Shown piece after piece: positions 17,478 through 26,468 of a stretch of DNA of 64,000 nt. Numbering within the stretch: the stretch's first letter is position 1; the number at the start of each line of letters is the position of its first letter. Position numbers and translations under genes: made by a program. Under the pieces are notes generated by a model, which saw only the letters and a list, made by a program, of their open reading frames with translations, was not told the origin of the DNA and did not search any database. This DNA comes from Agromyces intestinalis (GTDB lineage: Bacteria; Actinomycetota; Actinomycetes; Actinomycetales; Microbacteriaceae). The stretch is taken from NCBI RefSeq assembly GCF_008365295.1, contig NZ_CP043505.1, positions 1,860,001 to 1,924,000 on the forward strand, read 5' to 3'.

Positions 17478-19190
17478 CTACTCGGCGCTGCCGCCCTCCG
17501 ACAGCACCTTCGCCTGGCGCTGCTGGGCCTCGTTCAGCATGTCGACGTACTGATCCAGGTTCGCCGACTTCAGCTCGTCGACGTACGCGTCCCACTCGCT
17601 GAGCGGGCGGTCGCCGTTGATGAAGGCCGCCGTGTTCTGTCGCACGATGTCGAGCAGCGCGGTCTTCCAAAGGCCGGCCTGCTCGTTCTCGAGCTCGGTG
17701 AGCGGCGCGGCCGGGGCCGTGGGCAGCTGCTCCTTGGTCAGCATCGAGTCGACGAACTCGCGCGTCTCGGGGAGCATCATCGACAGGCGCAGCTCTTCGG
17801 TGCCGCCCTCGGCCGGCATGAAGGCGCCGTTGGCGAATCCGCCGTCGACGTTCAGCAGCTTGGTGGCGCCGGGGTTGAGCAGGTCCTTCGCGCGGTCCCA
17901 GTCGGCGGTGAGGGTGCGGGTGCCGCCGCTCTTCTCGAAGGTCAGGCCCTCGACGCCCCACTTGGCGAACTCCTGGCCCTCGTCCGAGTAGTACAGCCAG
18001 TCGATGAACTGCAGCAGCGCCTTGAAGTGCGGCTGCTCGGCGGCCTTGGCCGAGATCATCAGGCCGGGCAGGCCGTCGACACGGCCACCCGAGGCGAGGT
18101 GGTCGCCGGCAGGACCGGCGGGCACGCGGACGAGTGCGACGTCGGCCTCGGTGTTGCCGACCTCGGCGAACGAGGTGCGCGACTGCGGCAGGAACTGGTC
18201 GTTGCCGCCGATCACGAACGAATCGCCGTTGAAGAAGCTCGCCTTGGCGTCGTCGTCGGTCTGGGTGACGCTCGCCGGGTTGAGCACGCCGTCCTCGACG
18301 AGACCGTGGTAGTACTCGAGCAGGCTCTTGTACTCGTCGGTCGCGCCGGCGTAGACGAACTCGTCACCGTTCCACCAGCCGCCCGAGCCGGCCGCCAGGC
18401 CCCAGCCCGCGGTGATGCCGAAGTTCGGCGCCGCGAAGTTCAGCGCGCCGCCCAGCGGGTCGGGGTCGTTGTACTGGTCGGAGATCACGTACTTGTCGGG
18501 GTACGCCGCCTTCACCTTCTTGAGGTCGTCGGCGAAGTCGTCGAAGGTCTCGGGGGCGTAGCTGAGACCCAGCTGGTCCCAGATGTCCTTGCGCACCACG
18601 TACGAGTACTGCGGCACGTTGATCTCGGAGATGCCGGGCAGCAGGTAGTACTTGCCGTCGTCCTTGCGCAGCACCGCGTCGATGTCGTCCTGCAGGCCCC
18701 ACTTCTCGACCTTGTCGGTGAAGTTCGGCATGTACTGCACGAAGTCGCTCACCGGCAGGATCGCGCCGCCGGCGACGAACGGGGTCTCCTGGCCGGGGTA
18801 GGTGACGGTGATGATCTCGGGGGCGTTGCCGCTCGCGATCGCCGCCGACCGGGCGTCCTCGTAGCCGGTGCGCGGAGCGCTCTCGATGTCGAACGACACC
18901 TTCTGGTTCTCGGCGAGGGCCTGGAAGAACGGCCAGTCCTCGTTGAGCGGGTACGCCTCGTGGTCGCGGTAGAACATCGAGAACGTGACATCCTCGGTGG
19001 CCTCGAAGGTGTCGCCGACGCCGAAGTCGGCCATCGCGCCGACGTCCTTGCCGGTGAAATCGAAGTCGCCGTCGTCGCCGCCGTCGTCGGCGGAGCAGCC
19101 GGTGAGTGCGAGGCCGGCCACGGCGAGGCCGGCGACGAGCGCCGTGATGCCGCGGCGCCGACGCATCGGTGCGCCTGCGTGCTGTGTCAT
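17478..19190 (-). CDS. Oligosaccharide-binding lipoprotein of an LplA-type ABC transporter
   Basis: This 570-residue extracellular binding protein is anchored by a lipobox LTGC (Cys32) after the basic MRRRRG and a hydrophobic signal segment. The ATG at 19190 with AGGA upstream gives the signal peptide; an upstream open frame is artefactual. Length and motifs such as YYLLPGISEINVPQYSYVVR and FNGDSFVIGGNDQFL fit family-1 solute-binding proteins paired with YtcP/LplB permeases. The adjacent GH67, GH43 and uronate genes suggest the ligand is an aldouronic acid (methylglucuronoxylotriose-like). It is the last transporter gene in the minus-strand unit. Confidence 0.9.
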   Translation of the reverse strand: MTQHAGAPMRRRRGITALVAGLAVAGLALTGCSADDGGDDGDFDFTGKDVGAMADFGVGDTFEATEDVTFSMFYRDHEAYPLNEDWPFFQALAENQKVSFDIESAPRTGYEDARSAAIASGNAPEIITVTYPGQETPFVAGGAILPVSDFVQYMPNFTDKVEKWGLQDDIDAVLRKDDGKYYLLPGISEINVPQYSYVVRKDIWDQLGLSYAPETFDDFADDLKKVKAAYPDKYVISDQYNDPDPLGGALNFAAPNFGITAGWGLAAGSGGWWNGDEFVYAGATDEYKSLLEYYHGLVEDGVLNPASVTQTDDDAKASFFNGDSFVIGGNDQFLPQSRTSFAEVGNTEADVALVRVPAGPAGDHLASGGRVDGLPGLMISAKAAEQPHFKALLQFIDWLYYSDEGQEFAKWGVEGLTFEKSGGTRTLTADWDRAKDLLNPGATKLLNVDGGFANGAFMPAEGGTEELRLSMMLPETREFVDSMLTKEQLPTAPAAPLTELENEQAGLWKTALLDIVRQNTAAFINGDRPLSEWDAYVDELKSANLDQYVDMLNEAQQRQAKVLSEGGSAE

Positions 19191-19294
19191 CTGGGTTCCT
19201 TTTCTCTCGGTCGGTGGTGCGGAGGGTGGTGCGGTGCGCTGGATCTGTGGGTGGAGAAGGGCGGGTCGGATGTCTCGGGCCGGATGTCTCGGGC

Positions 19295-20254
19295 TCAGGC
19301 CTTGACCGAGCCGAGCATCACGCCCGAGACGAAGTACTTCTGCAGGAACGGGTAGAGGCACACGATCGGCAGCACGGTGAGCAGCATCGTCACGGCCTTG
19401 ACGTTCGCCGCGATCTGCAGGCCTTCGGCGCTGTCCTGCGGCTGCGCCGACGAGAGCAACAGGTTCCGCAGGTAGACCGTCACGGGGTACAGCTCGGGTT
19501 TGCTCATGTAGAGCACGGCCGAGAACCACGAATTCCAGAACGTGACAGCGTAGAAGAGCACCATCGTCGCGATGACGGCCTTCGAGAGCGGCAGCACGAT
19601 GCGCCAGAGGATGCCGTAGGTGGTGAGCCCGTCGATGGCGGCGGCCTCTTCGAGCTCTTCGGGGAAGTTCTCGAAGAACGCCTTCATCACCAGCAGGTTG
19701 AAGATGCTGATCGCGTTCGGGATCACGATCGCCCAGATCGTGTTGCGCCACCCGAGCGAGTTGATGAGCACGTAGTTCGGGATGATGCCGCCCGCGAAGA
19801 ACATGGTGAACACGGCGATGCCGACGAAGAACGCCCGACCCTTCAGCCGCTTCTTCGACAGGGCGTAGGCGAAGATCGTGGTGAGCACCATCGAGATCGC
19901 GGTGGCGACGGTCGTGTACAGGATCGTGTTGCCGTAGTTGCGCCAGAACATCGGGTCGCCCATGACGATGCCGAAGGTCGTGACGTTGAACCCGAGCGGG
20001 ATGACGCTGACCTGCCCGGCGTTGATGTACCCCTGCGAGCTGAATGCGACCGCGACCACGTTCAGGAACGGGTAGAGCGTCACGAAGCAGATCGCGAGGA
20101 TCAGCACCGCGTTGACGACGCGGAACACGGTGTACCCGCGCGAGTCGCGGATGCCGCCGACCTTCCTCGGGCGGAAGAGCTTCGCGACGGTGCGGTCGGC
20201 GGGCCGGCCGATGCTCGTCGTGAGCGTGCCGGTCTGCAGGTCGGGCGTGGTCAC
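19295..20254 (-). CDS. CUT1-family ABC permease (YtcP/LplC type)
   Basis: This 319-residue membrane protein has six predicted helices and the permease EAA loop at EELEEAAAIDGLTTYGILWR, which docks to the ATPase. It ends with the family-typical FLQKYFVSGVMLGSVKA. The start is taken as the GTG at 20254 because it overlaps the upstream permease stop (GTGA). No ATPase gene is present in the locus; transporters of this class usually borrow a shared MsmK/MsiK-type ATPase encoded elsewhere. Confidence 0.92.
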   Translation of the reverse strand: MTTPDLQTGTLTTSIGRPADRTVAKLFRPRKVGGIRDSRGYTVFRVVNAVLILAICFVTLYPFLNVVAVAFSSQGYINAGQVSVIPLGFNVTTFGIVMGDPMFWRNYGNTILYTTVATAISMVLTTIFAYALSKKRLKGRAFFVGIAVFTMFFAGGIIPNYVLINSLGWRNTIWAIVIPNAISIFNLLVMKAFFENFPEELEEAAAIDGLTTYGILWRIVLPLSKAVIATMVLFYAVTFWNSWFSAVLYMSKPELYPVTVYLRNLLLSSAQPQDSAEGLQIAANVKAVTMLLTVLPIVCLYPFLQKYFVSGVMLGSVKA

Positions 20255-21276
20255 CACAGGCTGGCTCCCGTCACTCGGCGCGAGATGAGGTTCGCGCTCA
20301 ACACCAGGAAGAGGCCGATCAGCGCCTCGAACAGGCCCACCGCGGTGGCGTACGAGAAGCTCCCGGAGCCGATGCCGACGCGATACAGGTAGGTCGCGAT
20401 GATGTCGGCGCTCGACAGGTTGAGGGGGTTGTAGAGCAGCAGCACCTTCTCGAAGCTCACCGACAGGAACGTGCCGATGTTGAGGATGAGCAGCACGACG
20501 ATGGTGGGCGCGATGCCGGGCAGGGTCACGTGCCACGTCTGCTTCCATCGCCCGGCGCCGTCGATGCGGGCCGCCTCGTAGAGCTGCGGGTCGATCGTGG
20601 TGAGTGCGGCGAGGTAGAGGATCGTGCCCCAGCCCACGGTCTGCCAGACCTCGCTGCTGACGAAGATAGGGCGGAACCACTCGGGTTTCTGGATGAAGTC
20701 GATCGGGGTGCCGCCGAGCGCGTCGACGATCTGGTTCACCGTGCCCCGGGTCGAGACGAGTTGCAGCACCATGCCCGCGACGATCACGACCGACATGAAG
20801 TGCGGCAGGTAGCTGATCGACTGCGCGATGCGCTTGAACTTCGCCGAGCGCAGCTCGTTGAGCATGAGGGCGAGGATGATCGGCAACGGGAAGATCAGCA
20901 CGAGGCAGAGCGCGCCGAGGATGATCGTGTTCGTGAAGACCCGCCAGAACGTCGGGTCGTTGATGAACATCTCGAAGTAGTGGAAGCCGACCCACTCGTC
21001 GCCGAAGATGTTGCCGCCCGGCCGGTACCGGCGGAACGCGATGATGTTGCCCGCCATCGGCAGGTACCGGAAGACGAGCAGGAACACGAGCGGCAGCACG
21101 AGCAGCGAGTAGAGCCGCCAGTCGCGCTTCAGCGCGGTGCGCCAGGTGAGCTTCGCCGGGCGCGGCGGGCGCTTCGGCTTCGAGGGGCCGGATGCCGCGG
21201 AGCCCGTCTCGGCACGACCGGCGCCGCCGGCCGGGGTCGCCGCGTCGACGATCGCGACGTTGGTGGTGGTCGACAT
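20251..21276 (-). CDS. CUT1-family ABC permease (LplB type)
   Basis: This 341-residue permease has a long, Pro/Ala-rich cytoplasmic N-terminus (about 50 residues), then helices from LYSLLVLPLVFLLVFRYLPM onward. The EAA loop is at YEAARIDGAGRWKQTWHVTL. It is the first gene of the permease-permease-binding protein unit. An inverted repeat GTGACTCA/TGAGTCAC at 21299-21306 and 21319-21326 lies just upstream of its start, and a LacI-like operator at 21384-21399 serves the divergent promoters. Confidence 0.92.
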   Translation of the reverse strand: MSTTTNVAIVDAATPAGGAGRAETGSAASGPSKPKRPPRPAKLTWRTALKRDWRLYSLLVLPLVFLLVFRYLPMAGNIIAFRRYRPGGNIFGDEWVGFHYFEMFINDPTFWRVFTNTIILGALCLVLIFPLPIILALMLNELRSAKFKRIAQSISYLPHFMSVVIVAGMVLQLVSTRGTVNQIVDALGGTPIDFIQKPEWFRPIFVSSEVWQTVGWGTILYLAALTTIDPQLYEAARIDGAGRWKQTWHVTLPGIAPTIVVLLILNIGTFLSVSFEKVLLLYNPLNLSSADIIATYLYRVGIGSGSFSYATAVGLFEALIGLFLVLSANLISRRVTGASLW

Positions 21277-21383
21277 GCGCTCCCTTGCGGCTGTCAGTGT
21301 GACTCATCCGGGGGACGGTGAGTCACGAAACTTTCGGTGTTTCAAGCGATAACGGGTATGAACGTAACCCGCGCTCCGGGGAA

Positions 21384-21399
21384 TGTCAACGTTTTCACG
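21384..21399. promoter_or_regulatory. LacI-like operator between transporter and esterase operons
   Basis: TGTCAACGTTTTCACG resembles the TGTAA(..)AACGTTTACA sites of the same locus, with changes in both half-sites. Its position between two divergent units of the pathway supports a role in the same regulon. Confidence 0.55.
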
Positions 21400-21450
21400 C
21401 TAGGGTGTGCAGACCGTGACCCAGCCGTGACCGACCGAACGAGGAACCCG

Positions 21451-22464
21451 ATGGCCCGCTTCGACCTGCCGCCCGAGGCCCTGCGCACGTACCGTCCGCA
21501 GCTCGCCGAGCCGACCGACTTCGATGCCTTCTGGGCCGACACGATCACGGCGTCGCGGGCCGCGGCGGGTGCGGATGCGAGCGCCGACGCGGTCGACGCG
21601 GCCGACGCGGCCCGAACCGCACGCCGGCGGGTCGCCACGCCGATGACCTCGTTCGACGTCGACGACGTGACGTTCCCCGGCTTCGCCGGCGACCCGGTGC
21701 ACGCCTGGCTGGTCACCCCGCACGGTGCCGACCGGCCGCTGCCCGCCGTCGTGGAGTTCGTCGGGTACGGACGCGGACGCGGCCTCGCGCACGAGCGGCT
21801 GCACTGGCCCGCCGCCGGCTACGCCCAGCTCATCGTCGACACGCGCGGCCAGGGCAGCGTGTGGGGCACCGGAGGCGAGACCGCCGACCCGCACGGCTCG
21901 GGTCCGGCCGCACCCGGCTTCCTCACCCGGGGCATCGAGCACCCCTCGACCTACTACTACCGGCGCGTATTCACCGACGCCGTGCGCGCAGTCGACGCCG
22001 TGCGCACGTTCGCCGAGGTCGATCCCGCGCGCGTCGCGGTCACGGGCAACAGCCAGGGCGGCCTCATCGCGATCGCCGCGGCCGCACTCAGCGACGGGCT
22101 CGTCGCCGCGCTGCCGACCGCGCCGATCCTCTGCGACGTGCCGCGCGTGCTGGGCCTGACCGACGCCGACCCGCACGTCGAGATCGCGAGATACCTCGCG
22201 GTGCACCGCGGCGCCGAGGAGCGCGTGCTCGCGACCCTCTCGTACTTCGACGGCGCGATCCTCGCGACGCGGGCGACCGCGCCCGCGTTCTTCGGCACCG
22301 GGCACCTCGACACCATCGCGCCCCCGTCGGGTGTGTATGCGGCCGCGAACCGTTGGGGCGTACGCGCCGAGGTGGTCGACTACCCGTGGAACGGACACGA
22401 GGGCGGCGAGGGCGCGCACTGGGTGCGGCAGGCCGAGTGGCTCGCCGGCGAGGCATCCGCATGA
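21451..22464 (+). CDS. Acetyl-xylan esterase / cephalosporin-C deacetylase family hydrolase
   Basis: This 337-residue alpha/beta-hydrolase likely deacetylates xylo-oligosaccharides in the cytoplasm. The AXE1 family pattern is visible: FDLPPEALRTYRP at the N-terminus and DTRGQGSVWG (oxyanion region). The nucleophile elbow VTGNSQGG (Ser in GNSQGG) and a late GHEGGEGAHW stretch carrying the probable catalytic histidine also fit. The ATG at 21451 follows GAGGAACCC; earlier in-frame starts would pass through the operator. The gene overlaps uxuB by 4 bp (ATGA). Confidence 0.9.
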   Translation: MARFDLPPEALRTYRPQLAEPTDFDAFWADTITASRAAAGADASADAVDAADAARTARRRVATPMTSFDVDDVTFPGFAGDPVHAWLVTPHGADRPLPAVVEFVGYGRGRGLAHERLHWPAAGYAQLIVDTRGQGSVWGTGGETADPHGSGPAAPGFLTRGIEHPSTYYYRRVFTDAVRAVDAVRTFAEVDPARVAVTGNSQGGLIAIAAAALSDGLVAALPTAPILCDVPRVLGLTDADPHVEIARYLAVHRGAEERVLATLSYFDGAILATRATAPAFFGTGHLDTIAPPSGVYAAANRWGVRAEVVDYPWNGHEGGEGAHWVRQAEWLAGEASA

Positions 22465-23681
22465 CCGCCCCGCGCCTCACCCGCGCGCGCCTCGCGGTGG
22501 CGGGCCGCGCACTGCCCGCGGCGCCGGTGCGCATGGTGCACGTCGGGGCCGGGGCGTTCCACCGTGCCCACCAGGCGTGGTTCACGGCGCGCGCAAGCGA
22601 CGCGACGGAGTGGGGCATCGCCGCGTTCACCGGCCGCTCTCCCGACATCGCCGGCAGGCTGGCCCCCCAGGGCGGCGTGTTCACGCTCGTCGAGCGCGGC
22701 CCGAGGGGCGATCGGTTCGGCCACGTGGGCAGCATCGTCGAGGCATATGCCGGCAATCGCATGGAACGGTTCGTGCCGCTCGTCGCCGACTCACGCGTGG
22801 CCGTGATCACCCTCACCATCACCGAGGCCGGATACCGGCTGACCGCCGACGGAGCGCTCGACCTCACCGATTCCGACACGACTCGCGACATCGCGGTGCT
22901 GCGGGCGGGCGCGACATCCGACCGGCTCCGCACACCGCTCGGGCGCATCCTCGCGGGCCTCGCCGCCCGCTCGCCCGACGCGCCCATCGCGCTCGTCTCG
23001 TGCGACAACCTGCCCGACAACGGGCGCCTGACCGGTTCGGCCCTGGCTTCACTGGCGGATGCCTCGGGCCTCGGCCCGGCGCTCGAGGGCGTGTCGTTCG
23101 TCTCCACGAGCGTCGACCGCATCACGCCGCGCACGACTGCGGCCGACCTCGACGCCGTCGAGGCCGCGACCGGATGGCGCGACGAGGCCGCGGTCGTCGC
23201 GGAGCCGTTCGCCGACTGGACGCTGTCGGGCGAGTTCCCGGCCGGCCGCCCCGCGTGGGAGACGGCGGGCGCGCGCCTCGTCGACGACATCGCGCCGTTC
23301 GAGCAGCGCAAGCTGCTGCTGCTGAACGGCGGGCACCTCGTGCTCGCGTTCGAGGGGCTGCTGCGCGGGCGCACGACGGTGGCCGCCGCGATCGCCGACC
23401 CCGAGTGCCGGCAGGCACTCGATGCGTTCTGGGCGGAGGCCGCCCGCGCGGTCGACCCCGGCGTCGACACCGCCGAGTACCGCCGAGCGCTGGTCACGCG
23501 GTTCGAGAACGGCCGCATCGAGCACCGGCTCGACCAGATCGCCGTCGACACCGCGACGAAGCTGCGCCTGCGCGTGCAGCCGGTAATCGATGCCGAGCGG
23601 GCCGCCGGCCGCGATGCACCCGGCGCGACCGCCGTCGTCGACGCCTGGCACCGGTGCCGTGAGGCCGGGCTGGTCGAGTAG
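22461..23681 (+). CDS. uxuB: Fructuronate reductase / mannitol dehydrogenase family
   Basis: This 406-residue oxidoreductase reduces D-fructuronate to D-mannonate with NAD(P)H, following UxaC in the pathway. The Rossmann start MVHVGAGAFHRAHQAWF and the C-terminal catalytic segment KLLLLNGGHLVLAFEGLLRG (conserved Lys, Asn and His) mark the long-chain mannitol dehydrogenase family. Context selects UxuB over mannitol dehydrogenase. It overlaps the esterase gene by 4 bp. The last codons (GLVE, then TAG) are read from the repeat at 23670, so that element has set the present C-terminus. Confidence 0.88.
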   Translation: MTAPRLTRARLAVAGRALPAAPVRMVHVGAGAFHRAHQAWFTARASDATEWGIAAFTGRSPDIAGRLAPQGGVFTLVERGPRGDRFGHVGSIVEAYAGNRMERFVPLVADSRVAVITLTITEAGYRLTADGALDLTDSDTTRDIAVLRAGATSDRLRTPLGRILAGLAARSPDAPIALVSCDNLPDNGRLTGSALASLADASGLGPALEGVSFVSTSVDRITPRTTAADLDAVEAATGWRDEAAVVAEPFADWTLSGEFPAGRPAWETAGARLVDDIAPFEQRKLLLLNGGHLVLAFEGLLRGRTTVAAAIADPECRQALDAFWAEAARAVDPGVDTAEYRRALVTRFENGRIEHRLDQIAVDTATKLRLRVQPVIDAERAAGRDAPGATAVVDAWHRCREAGLVE

Positions 23682-23702
23682 CGCGAAGCGCGTATCGCGA
23701 CC
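23670..23702. repeat. REP-like dispersed repeat
   Basis: This is a near-consensus copy: CTGGTCGAGTAGCGCGAAGC then GCGTATCGCGACC. Its GAGTAG supplies the uxuB stop codon, and it occupies the convergent gap between uxuB and paaE. Confidence 0.88.
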
Positions 23703-23714
23703 CCGCGAGACGCC

Positions 23715-24854
23715 TCACCCGTCGTAGTCGAGCAGCACCGTTTCGCTCGTGGCGTGCGACTGGCACGTCAGCACGTACCCGCGCTCGAGCTCGTCGGGCT
23801 CGAGCGCGTAGTTCTCGCGCATGTTCACCGACCCCTCGACGAGCTTCGCGCGGCACGTTCCGCACACACCGCCCGCACAGGCGAACGGCACGTCGGGCCG
23901 CACCCGCAGCGCCGCGTTCAGCAGCGATTCGTTCGCGCTCACCGGCGAGTCGACCGACGACGACTGGCCGTCGAGCGTGAAGTCGAGGTGCACGACCGGC
24001 TCACCGGCCTGCACCACCACGGGCCTCCCGGCATCGGGCCTCACCTCGCCGGGCTCTCCGGTCGTGAACAGCTCGAACCGCACGTGCGCCGCATCGACGC
24101 CTCGACCCTCGAGCGTGTCGCGGCACAGCTGCACGAGCTCGAACGGGCCGCACAGGAACCACTCGTCGACCGTTGCCGGCGGGATCAGCGCGTCGAGCAT
24201 GGTGTCGAGCTTCGCCTGGTCGATGCGACCCGACAGCAGCGGCGCGGTGCGCTGCTCGCGGCTCAGCACGTGGTGCAGCGCGAGGCGCGACGGGTAGCGG
24301 TCCTTCAGGTCGGCGAGCTCGTCGAGGAACATCACGTCGAGCGTCGACCGGTTCGTATACACGAGGGTGAAGCGGGCGGTGTCGGATGCCTCGAGCACCG
24401 TGTGCGCCAACGCCATCATCGGCGTGATGCCGCTGCCGGCGGCGATGGCGACGACGTGCCGCCCGTCGAGGTCGGCGAGGTTCGAGGTGAACGTGCCCTG
24501 CGGGCTCATCACATCGATGCGGTGGCCGGTCTGCAGCTCGCGATTCGCCCACGTCGAGAACCGCCCGCCCAGGTCGCGTTTGATCGCGACGCTGATCGAG
24601 CCGGGCCCGGTTGCGGGCCGCACGGGCGGGCGGCAGATCGAGTAGCTGCGCCGCACCTCGTGTCCGTCGATCTCGGCGCGCAGCGCCACGTGCTGCCCGG
24701 CGACGTAGTCGTACTCGCCGGTCAGCTCCTCGGGCACGGTGAACGTGACCTCGACGCTGTCGGACGTGAGCGGGCGCACCTCGGCGACCTCGAGCTCGTG
24801 GAATCGCCCGCGGCGCTTGCGCACGCCCGTCGACCCCAGGTTCACCGCCGTCAT
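23715..24854 (-). CDS. paaE: Phenylacetyl-CoA epoxidase, reductase subunit
   Basis: This 379-residue protein passes electrons from NAD(P)H to the PaaAC diiron oxygenase. The N-terminal FAD domain carries RRSYSICRPP, and the NAD-binding part carries VVAIAAGSGITPMMALAH. The C-terminal plant-type ferredoxin domain has CAGGVCGTCRAK and a distal Cys in YVLTCQS, the four 2Fe-2S ligands. The ATG at 24854 shares a base with the paaD stop (TGATG). It is last in the paaABCDE operon. Confidence 0.95.
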   Translation of the reverse strand: MTAVNLGSTGVRKRRGRFHELEVAEVRPLTSDSVEVTFTVPEELTGEYDYVAGQHVALRAEIDGHEVRRSYSICRPPVRPATGPGSISVAIKRDLGGRFSTWANRELQTGHRIDVMSPQGTFTSNLADLDGRHVVAIAAGSGITPMMALAHTVLEASDTARFTLVYTNRSTLDVMFLDELADLKDRYPSRLALHHVLSREQRTAPLLSGRIDQAKLDTMLDALIPPATVDEWFLCGPFELVQLCRDTLEGRGVDAAHVRFELFTTGEPGEVRPDAGRPVVVQAGEPVVHLDFTLDGQSSSVDSPVSANESLLNAALRVRPDVPFACAGGVCGTCRAKLVEGSVNMRENYALEPDELERGYVLTCQSHATSETVLLDYDG

Positions 24855-25345
24855 CACAGCACCTTGAACGAGTCGAACGGCTCGAGGCAATCGAGGCACT
24901 CGTAGAGCGCCTTGCACGACGTCGACCCGAAGCGCGAGATCTCGCGGGTGTGCAGCGAGTCGCAGCGCGGGCACTTCACGGCGAGCGCCACGCGCATCGG
25001 GCCGGCGGGCCGCACCGGAGCGCGACCCGACGGCGGGGCGATGCCGTACGCCTCGAGCTTCTGCCGGCCGTCGTCGGTCATCCAGTCGGTGGTCCACGCG
25101 GGCGTGAGCACGAGTTCGACCGAGACATCCGCATAGCCCGCCGCGCGCAGCGCGGTGAGCAGGTCGTCGCGGATCGCGTCCATCGCGGGGCATCCGCTGT
25201 ACGTGGGCGTGATGTGCACCCGGACCCGCCCGTCGGAGTCCTCGACGTCGCGCAGGATGCCGAGGTCTTCGATGGTGAGCACCGGGATCTCGGGATCGCA
25301 GACCGTCGCGGCGATGTCCCATGCGCGCGAGCGCACCGCGGTCAC
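24854..25345 (-). CDS. paaD: Phenylacetyl-CoA epoxidase assembly protein
   Basis: This 163-residue protein has a MIP18/SufT-like domain (VCDPEIPVLTIEDLGILRDV and TPTYSGCPAMDAIRDDLL) and a C-terminal zinc ribbon (CPRCDS with CKALYECLDC). PaaD is needed for epoxidase activity, probably for iron-sulfur maturation of PaaE. The start is the GTG at 25345 that overlaps the paaC stop (GTGA); a GTG one codon earlier is possible. Confidence 0.92.
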   Translation of the reverse strand: MTAVRSRAWDIAATVCDPEIPVLTIEDLGILRDVEDSDGRVRVHITPTYSGCPAMDAIRDDLLTALRAAGYADVSVELVLTPAWTTDWMTDDGRQKLEAYGIAPPSGRAPVRPAGPMRVALAVKCPRCDSLHTREISRFGSTSCKALYECLDCLEPFDSFKVL

Positions 25346-26169
25346 CACGATGCCCCCGGGTGTGTGCGGGCGAGCACCTGCAACTCGGCGAGCAGGTATC
25401 CGAGGGTCGGGAAGTGCCGCCCCTCGCGCCCGCCGCCCGCCGCGATGAACGCCGACTTCGGTGCGAGGTCGGCCTCGGAGAACACGTCGGCGAGCACGGC
25501 GTCGAACGGCTCGCGCAGCGTCGACGGGCGCACGGCGACGCCGTCGAGGCGGTCGATGAGCGGCTCGTCGCGGAACAGCTCGTCGACGTACGGCCAGATG
25601 TCGTCGAGCGCGCGGATCATGCGGCGCCGCGACTCCTCGGTGCCCCCGGCCAGGCGCAGCGTCCACTGCACGGCGTGGTCGCGGTGGTAGTCGACCTCCT
25701 TGACGGCCTTCTCGGCGATGGCCGCGAGGGTCGCGTCGGTCGACGCGCGCAGGCGCTCGTACAGTTCGAACAGGTAGACGGATGCCACGAGCTGCCGGGC
25801 GATCGTCTTCGCGAAGTCGCCGTTCTCCTGTTCGAAGAGCCAGGCGCTGCGGAACTCGGGCTCATCGCGCCAGTACGCGAGGTCGTCTTCGCTGCGGCCG
25901 TCGACGGTGCCGGCGTAGTGCAGCAGCGATCGGGCGTGACCGAGCAGATCGAGCGCGATGTTGCCGAGCGCCATGTCCTCCTCGAGCTCGGGCGCGCGGC
26001 TGATCCACCAGCCCAGCTGCTGCGAGAGCACGAGGGCGTCGTCGCCGAGCCACAGCGCGTACTCCGCAGCATCCGGACTCGCGATCTGGCCGGTGTCGCC
26101 CGCGAGCTCGTCGGCGAGCGCGACGCGGTCGACGTGCACGTCGCCGTGCGAGGTGTCGGACGCATTCAC
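25342..26169 (-). CDS. paaC: Phenylacetyl-CoA epoxidase structural subunit
   Basis: This 275-residue ferritin-like protein pairs with PaaA in the heterodimeric oxygenase core and lacks a functional diiron centre in the family. Typical stretches are YALWLGDDALVLSQQLGWWI, EEDMALGNIALDLLGHAR and KEVDYHRDHAVQWTLRLAGG. The GTG start at 26169 overlaps the paaB stop (GTGA). All neighbours follow the standard paaABCDE order. Confidence 0.94.
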   Translation of the reverse strand: MNASDTSHGDVHVDRVALADELAGDTGQIASPDAAEYALWLGDDALVLSQQLGWWISRAPELEEDMALGNIALDLLGHARSLLHYAGTVDGRSEDDLAYWRDEPEFRSAWLFEQENGDFAKTIARQLVASVYLFELYERLRASTDATLAAIAEKAVKEVDYHRDHAVQWTLRLAGGTEESRRRMIRALDDIWPYVDELFRDEPLIDRLDGVAVRPSTLREPFDAVLADVFSEADLAPKSAFIAAGGGREGRHFPTLGYLLAELQVLARTHPGASW

Positions 26170-26468
26170 AGGTGCTTCACCCCCTCGGATGCCGTGTAGT
26201 ACACGGCGTGCCGGTAGTTCTTGCCGGCGGGGCTCTCGAAGAACGCACCCTTCGCGTCGGGGTCGCTCGTGGTCACCGCGTCGGCGGGCACGACCCAGAT
26301 CGACTGGCCCTCGTTGCGGCGGGTGTACAGGTCGCGTGCGTTGCGCAGCGCCATCTCGGCGTCGGGCGCGTGCAGCGAGCCGACGTGCACGTGCGAGAGT
26401 CCGCGGTTCGCGCGCACGAACACCTCCCAGAGCGGCCACGGCTCGTTCGAGGTTCCCGGGGTGCTCAT
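26166..26468 (-). CDS. paaB: Phenylacetyl-CoA epoxidase small subunit
   Basis: This 100-residue subunit bridges PaaAC heterodimers in the epoxidase complex. It shows the family signature [20 protein letters not shown] near the N-terminus and [16 protein letters not shown] in the middle. Both its start and stop overlap neighbours by 4 bp, so stoichiometric translation is likely. Confidence 0.95.
   Translation of the reverse strand: MSTPGTSNEPWPLWEVFVRANRGLSHVHVGSLHAPDAEMALRNARDLYTRRNEGQSIWVVPADAVTTSDPDAKGAFFESPAGKNYRHAVYYTASEGVKHL

Noticed and set aside
19191..19751. Extension of the binding-protein frame upstream of 19190
   Set aside because: The extension lies antisense or out of frame within the permease gene and would destroy the signal peptide.
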